Part shown: positions 23,590 through 35,200 of the stretch, in pieces
Position numbering within the stretch: the first letter of the stretch is position 1
Layout: every line of letters begins with the position of its first letter
Assembly (NCBI GenBank): GCA_022036555.1
Contig: CM039124.1
Location: forward strand, 49,232,785-49,296,784
Source: Microstegium vimineum
Lineage: Eukaryota; Streptophyta; Magnoliopsida; Poales; Poaceae
Direction: 5' to 3'
Length of the DNA: 64,000 bases
The notes under the pieces: model-generated
Database searches by the model: none
What the model was told of the DNA's origin: nothing
The model's input: the letters and a program-made list of their open reading frames with translations, nothing else
Made by a program: the position numbers and the translations under genes

Positions 23590-24290
23590 GGTTGTACACG
23601 GACCGAACGGTGTCGCGAGTTATTAGCGCTCAAAAGTCAAAAGTCAATCAGAGCATGCGTTACGCACTTACGTACGCTTCCACACTTGGACTTGGACTGC
23701 ACATGCAGCTGGTGTGTGTTAGTTGGAATGGCAGCCCCTAGCTAGCGCTAGCGGACAAGCCGGGCGAACCCCGCGTGGCCGCGTGGGTGGCTGGTGAAAT
23801 GGCATCATATTTGTGCCGTGTCCGTCGTGGTCCAACCGGTCGATCGAGATGCCTCTTTTTTCTACTCCGGGCAATGGGAGGGCTTGTTGCCATATGGCCA
23901 GGACAGTGATGCCATGCATGGACTTGTGCTGCGTGTGCGTGAGGGAGAGGCTCGATCGTTGCAGGCGGCGGATCAGGTCATGCTCGTACCGCCCGCCCGA
24001 GCGGGACGGAGACGTCACCGTCGTCCGGTGATCGCTGGCGTGCCAAGTGCCAGATGCCAGCCAGCCAGGGCTATGATAGTCGATACAGCGATCGATGGAG
24101 AACCGTGCAGTGCTTCTCCCGCGGATTTTTTTTTCCTCTGTGGCGGACATTTTTGGTGCCAGCAAATTTGATCTATATATATGAAGCTTACTCGGTCCGT
24201 CGGCTTGTTTGAAAATATGAAATTATGAATAGAATTGATGGTTGCCGATATCATGGTGCTCATCAGCTGGCCCCACGTTGCTAGAAGTAT
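23590..24290. repeat. Duplicated host segment, copy B
   Basis: Diverged same-orientation copy of 9585-10610 (shared blocks listed there). It lies about 45 bases beyond the CACTA right end. Confidence 0.7.
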
Positions 24291-25110
24291 AAGTACAAGT
24301 TCTTGCGTATGCACCGACGACTTTGGATGATTGGATGGTCATCGTTAGCACGTATGCTTATGCATGTACAGTACTTCGCCACGACGTATATATTATTAGA
24401 AATTTGGAATCTATGTTCCGTCACTTGGACGGCAGACTCCAAACTTTCTGGATCCAGAGAAAAACGGGGTTTAGCTTCAGGGGAGGAGAATCAGAAAAAA
24501 AAAAGTTCCAACCTCCAGCCGAATTCTTTTTCGCTGAATCATATGGGTAGGGCGTAGTACTAGGGTTCGTGGCTTGCATTGGTTACTACTGCAATCTGAC
24601 ATGAATAGTCTACTTCGCATCCACAAGTGGCACGCAAATTTTATTAACTGCAATCTGTCAGCCTGTCACGTTGATCATGACAGCTCGCGTGGACATTTTA
24701 GGTATCTGGAGTTGGAAGTGCCGCAGAGCCACACTAATAACTTGGGGACAACGAAGATAAAATACTCTCTATCTATTCTAGAATAAAATAGAGTTAAGCC
24801 GTTAACATGTTGAAAGAGGTATGTTCAGATTTCTCTTGAAAGATATTTTACAAATTGCTTTTTACATGTTAAGTTTCAGTGTTCGTAGATGATATAGGTG
24901 TAAATTTGTCCCTGTCGGTTAGTTTTCGACGACCGACACGAAAATTATCATTTTTTATGTTGGGTCCACTCTACCGACAGGGTGTAGTGGTAGGCTGATA
25001 GACAACATGTGCGATGACAATGAATAGCATGCGGTGAGTCCGACAATCTCAAAATTTGTCGACTTAATATAAATTCTATAGGTGTTCATAGAAATAGGAT
25101 GTATGTACGT

Positions 25111-25151
<41 letters not shown>

Positions 25152-26243
25152 TGTTTACCATGTATTTTTTAAATAAAAAAACATATATATTTCTTATGCA
25201 AAACCTGACTCTTGAAACTATTGATGTTTTTACCCGTCATGAAACTATTTCTTTTACAAGCATAGAAGCAAAAAAGTATGCTTGATTCTATAGAAGTGAT
25301 TTTCGATGTGTGGATGACGGTTGCATTGACTCCCTCTCAATGAGAAAACATTTTTATGTGTACTTTTTTCTCAAATTACATCATGCCACTTTTGTTTTTT
25401 AGACAAAATAATGACTTTCCTAATGGTATTTAAAATAACTATTTTCTTGATGAAAAGCATGCATCATCACTTCATGTCAATGATTAGAAAGGCATGTGAA
25501 AGTTGGTCAACAAATAATTGTGGACCTAATATAGATGGCTCGACTTGTGTTCTCTAGAAGGTTTTGACATCTTCTCTTTGTTGCCTTTGATTAATTAGAA
25601 GAGATAGGACCTTTCACACTTAATACGTTTAGGCATATGTCATTTGAAAAGTTTAGCAGACTAGATAGATGACATCTTGGGACAAGGTCAATTGGTCAAA
25701 GGTTGCTAGTGCACTTTACATATATCTTACAATATTTAAAATCATGTTTTCTCACTTAGAAAAATTATGATTTCTATATACTTCCTCTGTCCAATAATAA
25801 ATAGGTTCATAGAAATTTCAAATAGTTAAGGATATTGACAAAAAAAAACACATGTACCCTTGTTGACATTTTTTTTTACTAGAGGATATCTCTTGAATTT
25901 GACCTCATCATTTGCCTGCACTCAAAATTAGCAACAAGAAACACAGTTGCAACTCAAAAAGGAAGGCAACCTTGTGAACAACAAGAAACATGACGAGCAG
26001 ATGAACACAATTTGTTAAACAACTCACCGAAGGCATTTTTATTTAGGCTCAGTTTGACAAATCTCCAGCTAAGAAATTCAATTATTTGTAGATAAAAAAT
26101 CCTAGATCTCATACATATAGATGATTTATTTTATTTTATGGTTTGGACTAGATATCAATATCTAGTCCACTTTAATTTATTAACCTGTAAATTATAGATC
26201 TAACCTGAATTTTAGAAGTAGATATGTGCTAAATTGGTCATTA
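24291..26243. other. Intergenic AT-rich DNA
   Basis: No exon is supported. It includes an (AT)n microsatellite at 25113-25148 and fragments resembling one Stowaway end (about 24763 and 25783). Nothing else can be bounded. Confidence 0.45.
25113..25148. repeat. (AT)n microsatellite
   Basis: About 18 uninterrupted AT units. Confidence 0.9.
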
Positions 26244-26520
26244 GAGCATCTCCAAGAGCCTTTGTAAAATATACTTTTTAAATTTAGAGAGTCATTTGAG
26301 TAAAAATCGTTTTCTATATCATTATACTTTCCAACAGTCTTTATATATCTCATGCGCAGTCTAGAAAGTTATTCTCATTTCTATATTTGGCTAGCGAAAA
26401 ACCCGAAATAGAAGATAGCTTGCATAACCATTTAGAAAAATTGTTGTATTGTGTTTTTTTCAAAAAAATCTATATTCCTAGCATTTAGAAAAAAATATAG
26501 AGATTCTCTTGAAGATGCTC
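26244..26520. mobile_element. 277-bp MITE with GAGCATCTCCAAGAG termini
   Basis: Left end gagcatctccaagag, right end ctcttgaagatgctc, a 15-bp imperfect TIR. TTA duplicates at 26241-26243 and 26521-26523. The 3-bp TTA target fits PIF/Harbinger-type MITEs. AT-rich and non-coding. Confidence 0.75.
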
Positions 26521-26949
26521 TTAGATGTGTAATAGTTGGGGCTGGCAATGGTTTTTTTCAACTCTTTCAATGACTTTTTGTTGAAATTATGAAAGAATTA
26601 TTATTTTGTGGGGATAGTTGGGAGATTTTATAAATGTTGATAAGTATTTTAGTATACATGTCTTTGAAATTAGAGTAATATTTTTTCTCTAAATTTGCTG
26701 AAAAAGACTAGATCCGTAGTATTGAGTACATGGTCATCATAAACGTGAGATGGCCCCAAAAGGTCCAATCCATTGGAGTTTTTTTAGAGCAAGGATTCTA
26801 GCGTGTTTATTTCCTATATTGTCATGGCAATTTGAATCGATGGTTAACACTAGTGGACAACGCTCATGAGGAGCATGCATGATCGATCTCCCAACTACGA
26901 TACCATTCCATATTCCCATCGTGCTTGGCCCGTATCATATGCCTAGAAA

Positions 26950-27563
26950 CAGTGGCGGATCCAGAAACGAATAAAGGTGGGGGCTAAATAACACAAGCTA
27001 AAAAAATTTTGCTTGTTGAACACAGTACACTAGTAGATGTAGCTAAAATTGATAAAACTAATCGATTTCGGATCACTCGTTGAATTATTAAAACTAATAA
27101 TGAAAAAAATGGAATGAAAGAGCAAAGAGAGGTCTGCCCTGGGCGCTGCCTGGAATGCCCTGCTGCTGGAGCGGGCTCGGCCGGCAGCCGTGGCCTTGTC
27201 CTGGAGCCTGGCCGCCTGGGGCTGCGGCGGCGGCCGTCTTGGGCCTGCTCGGCCTCGGCTGCTCCCGGTCGGGTCCCGGGTCCCTGTCCCTGTTTAGGGT
27301 TTTGGGCGGGTGAAACGGAGCGGCGGAGCCGGAGCTCGGAGGAGTCGGAGCAGACAGCAGAGGGCAGGAGCGAGGAGGCCGGGGCGGCGCCGCGAGTAGC
27401 TGAGGTGCCGACCGCCGAGGCCGATAGGTCTCGCGGCGACGCGGGACGCGGCGGCGGGGCATGATGCCGAGAGCCAAGGGAGGAGCCGCGAGTGCGCGTA
27501 ATTTTTTTTACGGCGACGGGTGCGTTGCGGGCTGGGCTCAATCCTATTCCATTTTTTTTCCAG

Positions 27564-27594
<31 letters not shown>

Positions 27595-27612
27595 CCCGTG
27601 CGTACGCCACTG
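26950..27612. mobile_element. Non-autonomous hAT-type element (663 bp)
   Basis: Termini CAGTGGCGGATC (left) and CAGTGGCGTACG (right, reverse-complemented), flanked by the perfect 8-bp duplication CCTAGAAA (26942-26949 and 27613-27620), diagnostic of hAT. About 400 bases of very GC-rich sequence (27115-27530) lie inside, unlike the AT-rich ends, so host sequence may have been captured. A 30-base C run (27564-27593) sits just inside the right end. No transposase. Confidence 0.88.
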
Positions 27613-27683
27613 CCTAGAAACGAGCAGACCTTCAAAGTTCTTTCTATCCACCAATGGAAGAAGCAAAGAGCCAAGAGGTCGTG

Positions 27684-28446
27684 AGAGCACCTCCATCGAA
27701 GGCTCATCAGTTCTGCGGCTGTTGTGCACGCGAAGGGGTACGCACGGGAGGGCGCCAGCGCCAGGCCTCCGCCGCCGCCGCCTGACCCCCGTTCCTCCCA
27801 CCTCAGGCCTCCTGGCGGTGGAGAGGAGAACAGGGGTCCATCATTTTGAGTCGATCTACTATTTTCGGCGGCGGAGTTTTTTTTGCCGGAGGAGTGTGGC
27901 TTCTTCACGGTTTGTTCTTCCTGGCGACGCCGGCGATGCGGAAGCGGCGGCGGCACAGCGGAATAATTTCTTCTAGCCTCTTCCGTTCTCCGATGACGAT
28001 CTACTCCGACGTCAACGGAGAGGCTGGGGAGACCTCTCGTGGAGTCGAGGGCCGGCACATAGTTGTCTTCTTCAGATGATGATGTTGTTGACCCTGATAA
28101 TCTCAAGGAATATGTTCTTTGGTGGAAACCTGAGCTCCGCCCGGGTTGTCGGCGATGGAATCGAAGGATGCGTCGTGGGTAGAGGAGTTGGCCGATGCGC
28201 CTGGGAGACAACGTCGGCTAATTCACCCAGAAGTAAGTCCTCCTCTGCGGCCTCCACCCCGTGGAGTTTGGCTCTGGTGCCTGACGACGATTGGTATGCG
28301 GCTTCGATGGCGGTGACGGATGGATTTCTGAAGGCTTCGAGGAAGATAAACATGAGTTGTGAACTTCTTTGTAATTTTTCTTTTCTTTAGAGTCCTGTAA
28401 AAGGGCCGGTGCAATTACACTAAGATGAATACATGTTCCTTCTAAA
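27684..28446 (+). mobile_element. Non-LTR retroposon insertion (LINE-like or processed RNA) with long TSD
   Basis: The 763-bp segment ends in an A tail (tctaaaaaa) and is flanked by direct copies of aaagagccaagaggtcgtg (27665-27683 and 28447-28465; up to 19 bases, though the first As overlap the tail). A long target duplication plus 3' A tail indicates target-primed reverse transcription. The body is GC-rich 5' and T-rich near the 3' end (ttgtaatttttcttttc), consistent with a 5'-truncated LINE or a copied transcript. No intact ORF or named family is recognised. Confidence 0.7.
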
Positions 28447-28765
28447 AAAGAGCCAAGAGGTCGTGTGAACCACATGCAGGCATGCTTGGATTAGGTTAAT
28501 AAGTGCAAATGTGCATTTGAAATAATAAAAACAGTGGCAGGCCTGTCGCGAAAAACAAAATAATCATCAATTAACTGCCCTGCCTCCACCGTCCATCCAT
28601 CGTACCACCGGCCGTCATCAGGGAAACCAATCCTCCACTAACATTTAATTTATTTATCAGTACTAATTAATTGACAAATGGAACAACAAAATAAAATTTT
28701 ATTATATATATAATCCAAGCAGTTTAAACATGGATGAATTTATGTTAAAAGTACTACCTCTATAA

Positions 28766-31453
28766 TCTATCTATCTATCTAAACTATAAAAGAGCAAATA
28801 TTTGTTACCTAAAAATTTCATACCCACCTAAAGTCTCATCCCTTGGATCTCTTTTATTTTTATATCTAACGCTTGATATCAATTTGACATATGAGCTCTG
28901 CATAGACGACACATACTTATGTTTCCCTGTTTCTCAGTTATCGATCTCTTCACCGCCGGTTTTTTCATACGCAAAAGAAACGTGCCCGCCTACATTACCC
29001 TCCCGTGAACAACGTAGTCTACTAGTAGAGACTTTTACTTGGACGTCGCCGTAATCTATATATACTCATACACCCACCCTCGTGGTACACCTCTTGATTA
29101 CCTCGTCGGTCTCTCATATTCAGATGCCATCTGGTGCAAGGTTGAGAAAGCTCCGCGAGTGCCCGCGAAGTCATGCTAGCAACGCCACGATCGATCGTCG
29201 GGGTAGAGCCACCGTTTCACGTTCGCCTGGTTCCGCGTGCTGTAGCCACCGTTTCCGATCGCCTCCATGAAGTGTGTGTGATGGCCGAATGACGGGATGA
29301 CGAACCACCACAAACAGCGGTTCGCGTGCGACATTACCCTGGCAGCCAGACACATACGTGTTACCCGTGTTCCTCTATTGGCTCCAAGAGGTGAATCTAA
29401 GTGAGTCGTTTCCTCTACAACTACAAATCCCTCCTGCCACAGCAAGCTGGCCAGGTACGTATTCCGTTTCTCACTTCCTAGGTCCTTTCCAATCTATTGT
29501 GGGTATGGACATATATGGTAGGAGTAGGCTAGGTGAGTAATGCTATCATCAGAGCTATATCGTCGAGGTTGATCTCATCATGTGATCTTTATTTCTTTAT
29601 ATGAAAATATTAAATCACATCGATCATAAATCTTTGCATGTGTTTTGTTGCATTGTTAGAGCCAAATTTTAAAGGATGACAAGTCATTTATCAAACTGTT
29701 GGAGATGCTCTATCTTAAATAAATTTGTTAAAAAAAACTATACTTCAAAATCTTTCCGATGATACTAATTACTTAACATAATAATTTATATATTTTAATA
29801 CATAATTGTCGGTGTTCTAAAAACGTTGACTTCTCGGAAAGCGAGAATGACATCTATTTAGGGATAGAGGAGTATTAAGTAACCTAGGTTAATCTATTAT
29901 CTATTATTCTGCCGATGCATAAGCTTCAAGTCTATATCTGTTTCGCATTTTGTTCTGTTTAACCTCCAATAATTGGTTTATACTCTTTTTCAGGTATGTA
30001 TGTCAAAAGAAATACCTTCAAGACTATGGTACTACTTCATACTTTCTTTGTATATCAGTGTATCACTTTAATACTTCATACTTCTTATAAGTAGTTCAAG
30101 CAAATTTCTTCATGTATACATACTAACCTAGATTTTTTAGGGAGTTCAATCATCTGGATTCTAATTATCTAAGTCATGTGGCACGGCATTGATGCAATGT
30201 GTTCCTAGGTTATATCAAACTACCGGGAGAGGAGATAGTAATTTGGTTGAAGCAAAAAAAAAACTATCGGTAATCTATATTTTTCTAAAACATGGTTTAT
30301 ATTTTTTTTTTAGTATTTGATTTTATACAAAAGATACGACAACTGTTTAAAGAAAAGATAATTTGGAATGTGTTGAACGTGCAAGGCTATGTATACGAGA
30401 GGCATACTCTATGTTGTTGTCTCAATAGTATGCATGATATCAAGAAAGAAAAAAAATGCCCATGATTATAATCATGGGTAATACATCTTGGAGTTTTTAT
30501 GTGAATTTAGACCCGTTCATTATACCAAGATTTGATAGATTTTATGGTTAATGAATTTATGACTTCACCATTATTATTATTGGTTTGTATGGTTATTAGA
30601 AGTTCTAAGCTAAGGCCCTGTTTGATAAAAAAAACCTACGTAAATTACGAGTGTAGAAGTTCAGGATTTCATAGATTATATTATTAATAATTTATGACTT
30701 GACCTTTATTATTAGTTAAGTATGCTTATTAGAAGTTCTAAAGACCCTATTTAGAAGACATGTATTAGATCAAAAACCTTCATAAATTACAGGTGTGGAA
30801 GTTTTTCCGATGTGTTTTGCTCCTTGGATACTAAATTTTTACATTCGGTTTGTGCCAATACCATGAAAAAAATCGACAAATATTGCCTCGTGCACATATT
30901 AGTCTCTGCTTGTTCCACAGCTCATCTTGGCACTGGTGCGGAGTATTGCTACCTGGCAAAACAGCGGCACGGAGCGCTACCGAAGCAGCGGTGTAGAGGA
31001 CCGCTACCTGGCAAAGCGATGGTGTGGAGTGTTACCAAAACTAGGTTGCTAGCGAAGTGGAGCTGTACCTGGCTAAATGCATCGTCGTCGGCGTCCTAGG
31101 CGGCATCCCAGCATGTCATACAAGGAGGAGATCTTGGGATCCTTCATTGCAGGAGTACAATGCGTTGCGGATCCAGGGAAGCAGCTTCGACTGCTATCAT
31201 ATCAATTTGATTCGTATGGATTTCCAAGTAGCATTTCATAGGCGGATAATTATTGTCTGGTTTTCTTGTGCACAATGAAATACAAGTATAATTAAGTTAT
31301 ATGTGTATACATTTTAGTGACATCCAAACATGTCCTAAATATAATTATTATTAGTTTGTATGCTTAAGTCTACATTTAACATTATTATTATTTTATTCAA
31401 TGTATGATATATGTTTTATAGACACGTGCGTGTCGCACGTGCATTTTCACTAG
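28766..31453 (+). mobile_element. Non-autonomous Helitron (2,688 bp)
   Basis: The 5' end is TCTATCTATC followed by taaactataaaagagcaaat, inserted after A (28765). The 3' end is CTAG (31450-31453) followed by T (31454). Eight bases before CTAG is a perfect hairpin, cacgtgcg-tgt-cgcacgtg (31423-31441). TC start, CTRR end, subterminal hairpin and A/T target are the Helitron hallmarks. No Rep/helicase gene is present. The interior contains GC-richer patches around 29100-29450 and 30850-31200 that could be captured fragments but were not identified. Confidence 0.85.
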
Positions 31454-32277
31454 TATAAAATAAAGTACGTAATATTTCATTATAGAATATATTTTTATAA
31501 TATTTTTTAGAAACATCAATACTAATATTATTGAGTATATACCTGATCAAAGTTGGGTTTGTTTGACCAGTTCGGATCTTATGTATTCTTTTATTGAGGG
31601 GTGGAATATTGTCCAATCTCAGGTCATAGTGTCATAGTATTATTTTCAAGACTATCAAATGAAATGATACTCGGAGAAAATATCTTCGCTCAATGTAAAG
31701 TTTCATTCTATAGTTTCATAGGTATTTAATTTCATAACTTTATAGAGAGTTGGTACTTATGCCGAGAGATGAAACTTATTTCTTTTTTCTTTTCTTAAAT
31801 ACGTTGTCATGTCATAAAAAATACCTATGTGGCAATGCAAATGAAACTCAAATGAAATTTGCATTGAGACTAATCGGGAAGAAAAAGAGAAAGAGATCGA
31901 GACATGGAAGGAGCACATGATCTGTAATCGAAAACTTTAAGTGTACATAGACCTATATGATAACTAGGTATAAAAATACGATACAAGCACTTTAAATTAC
32001 TAAATAGTACACACCGTAATAAATAACATAACTCAGTACACACCGGGTTTAAAAGGACTCTAGCATTTTTTACTTTTTATCTCGAAAGCTGGCTTATCAG
32101 TACATATCAACCAACATCAGTCGGCTTTTTTTTTTCTCACCACTCATCCCATTCCATAATACTCGACCGCGTGGGGGCGTCGGGTCGGTTCCTGCTCATA
32201 TCCCCTCCCCACAAAGCCGCCACCAGCAGCAGCAGCAAAACACCCTTCTTCCTCCCCGGCGGCGAGAGATCGACGTC
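31454..32277. other. Upstream region of GAD
   Basis: AT-rich sequence followed by a transition to GC-rich DNA at about 32165. The last ~110 bases, with AGC repeats and CCGGCGGCG, are probably the GAD 5' UTR. A MITE lies at 31689-31868. No clear TATA box could be chosen. Confidence 0.45.
31689..31868. mobile_element. MITE copy 1 (ctcaatg..ttcat family)
   Basis: The left end ctcaatgtaaagtttcattc and the right end, reverse-complemented (ctcaatgcaaatttcatttg), form an inverted pair. The interior resembles 36283-36443. It lies about 0.4 kb upstream of the GAD start. Confidence 0.6.
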
Positions 32278-35200
32278 ATGGTGCTGTCACACGGCGTCGG
32301 TGGTGGCTCCGATGAGTCCGTCCACTCGACGTTCGCGTCCCGCTACGTCCGCACCTCCCTGCCCAGGCACGTGTGCCGCCGCCGCGCCTGGCCGGCCTTC
32401 CTCTCGATCGAGAGCCTTACGCGCTGCGCGCGGTTTTCTTCGCCGCTAACACCCGCCGCTAACACCCGCCGCTAACAACCGCCCGCAGGTTCCGGATGCC
32501 GGAGCAGTCGATCCCCAAGGAGGCGGCGTACCAGATCATCAACGACGAGCTGATGCTGGACGGGAACCCGAGGCTGAACCTGGCGTCCTTCGTCACCACG
32601 TGGATGGAGCCCGAGTGCGACAAGCTCATCCAGGCCTCCGTCAACAAGAACTACGTCGACATGGACGAGTACCCCGTCACCACCGAGCTGCAGGTACGCT
32701 CGCGCCGCCTCGCTCCTGCTTGTTCATCCGTCGATCGCGCTCATCAATCGAGGGCCGCAGCTGCTAGCTAGGGCCAGTTTCGGGTCGATCGTGACGGCGT
32801 GGGTTCGTCGGCTCATCCCGAATGCCCAAATCAGATCCATCCTTTCCCCCACTTTCCCTTTCCTGCTTGGTTAGCTCCCGGTTTTTGATTGGTTCTTTGA
32901 GATAGAACAGTAGTCAAACAGGAGGGCTCGTGCTTTTTCATTGGCCCACTTGGCCTCTGATCTGGCCTTGAATCTTTTATATTATCCTCTCAAAAAACTA
33001 ATCTATATTGAATCGATCGGTAGCAACCTGGCCTTGGATTCAGAAAACTAAGAATCTAAGATCTGGAAAATAATCCAAAATGATCGATCGAGTATCCACT
33101 ATCCAGGCCAGCCATCACATATTCCGATACTAGTTAAAGCAATACTCGTCATCATTTCTGTGGCTAATAAATCAGATTATGCTGTTTTCGACTGTTTTGT
33201 TGTAAGAAAAAAATATTATACCATATCTAATAAGTTAGAGCTAAGTAACTCCAACGGTTTTACAAATAGCCTTGACATTCTTGTTTTTTTTTAAAAAAAA
33301 TCTAAAAACAATGCTACAGTATGCTGGGCCATTTCCCCCCTGATATAGCGACACCGACACCCTGGATGAGTGACGAGTCGGTGTTCTGCTGCCTTTGAAG
33401 CTTCGCAACAGGAAGCGTAGCGAGGAGAACAAGCCTACAGTATGCAGCGATGCGACGGAAATAAAAGACCTTTGCATCAGCACAAGCAATGGCTTTCCTA
33501 GTCTGTTTTCCGTGGATTCAGACAATTCGTTTTTGGGCCCTACAAACCAGTCAATCAAAGAAACAAAAATGTGAATTTCAATTCATTAACCTCCGCAGTC
33601 CGCACCATATATAACTACTCGTTGGTTTTGGCCGTACTCTTTAATGTTTAATTTTAAACATTTATTTTTTCGTGCAAGGGTATGCAAAAAGATGGCAAAA
33701 ACCATTTGATTGACAAAGCTTAAAGTACCATTGTAACATTCAATCAATCAGATGGTAGCAAACATGTTGCTCAAAGTTTGAACAGTTAAAACCGTGCATA
33801 CCTGTCATGCATCAATTGTTCCAGAATCCTGAGCAGGGTACTCCAGTATAGTGTCGCGTGGTCTTGACTGTCGGCACTGCTATTCCTCTAAATCTATCCT
33901 CTATCTGTCTCAGTTATCAAGATTCTCTCCTCTATACACGTTTCTTCCGCACTCATCATCCTCTATACACTATATCAACTACCAACAGTGGGGTCCACTT
34001 GTCACTTTATCTAAATATATTCATATGAGATCTTGTTTTGAAGGATTTATTGATGTAATCAGAATTTAATTTAGATTTTTAGTTTATGATTTATAGCATA
34101 TTTTGTTTAATTGAAATAGAAAATGTAGCAATGGGACCCGCATGTGCTCTCTCTCCCCCTCCCACTCGCATGCGAACAGCAATAGCGGGCCCGCAAGCAG
34201 GAGCAGCAGCAGGTCCTTTCGCATGCAAACAGGAACAGCAGCAGGCTTTTCAGACGATAGCGTAGGAACGGTAGTGCGCAACAGATAGGGGATGTGAGAT
34301 CATTGCGGATAGGCTAGCGGACCGCAGTGCAGCGATTTTCGTACTGCATGGTAGCATTCCGGATGCAGTAGAGTACCCGGTGCGATCAGTCTTAGACTGT
34401 TTTTGGTGTAGCATCCAAATTCCATGCGTAACAAAAGCTTATTAGTCATGTAAAAATAACATTAGTCGACTTATTAACCGTAGAAACTATGAGGTTTCTT
34501 TCCTGATCCACGGGCCCACCATGCATGGTTCTTTCCTCACCATCCGCGCTGTAATGATAGTGCGCGAGAGGCTGAGAGTGACAGAGATATATACTACTCC
34601 CTCCGTCCCAGATTATAAGACGATTCTTAGAGAGTTAAAACATTTTAAGTTTGACCAATGATTTTAGAGAAAACTATAAATATTTATGATATTAAATAGA
34701 CATGTTATGAAAATATAATTGATAATGAATCTAATAATACTTAGTTGACATCATAAATATTATTATATTAACATATAACTTTGATCAAATTTGAGATAGT
34801 TTAACTCTCCAAGATTTTTAGAACGTCTTATAATTTAGAATGGAGGGAGTACTTATTTACCTTGACACCTGGATCAGACGATCAGTCCATGCCTCCATGG
34901 TCCGGCCCTTCTGCTGAGTGACGCGACCGTGTTCGGCGCCCCCCCCCCCCCCCCCCCCCCCCGGGCGTCCCTGCGGACCGGCCCACCGGGGACAACGCAG
35001 TTGACGGAAATAAAAGCCGTTTGCCCGTACCCATCAGGATGTGGATTTGAACAAATCGCATGTGACTGATTCGTGCCGCGCTATCTGAACCACGGGAAGA
35101 AAAACAAAAATGTCAGGCTCGATGTATATACTCCGTATGTTTGTAAAGTGTCTCTCGTAGTACTCACGTGGTGCGAGGTCATGGTCGGCCAGGAATCTGC

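Noticed and set aside
27294..28211. 305-codon minus-strand frame
   Set aside because: It spans the hAT right end, both TSDs and part of the retroposon, so it cannot be an ancestral gene; the poly-C run reads as poly-Gly.
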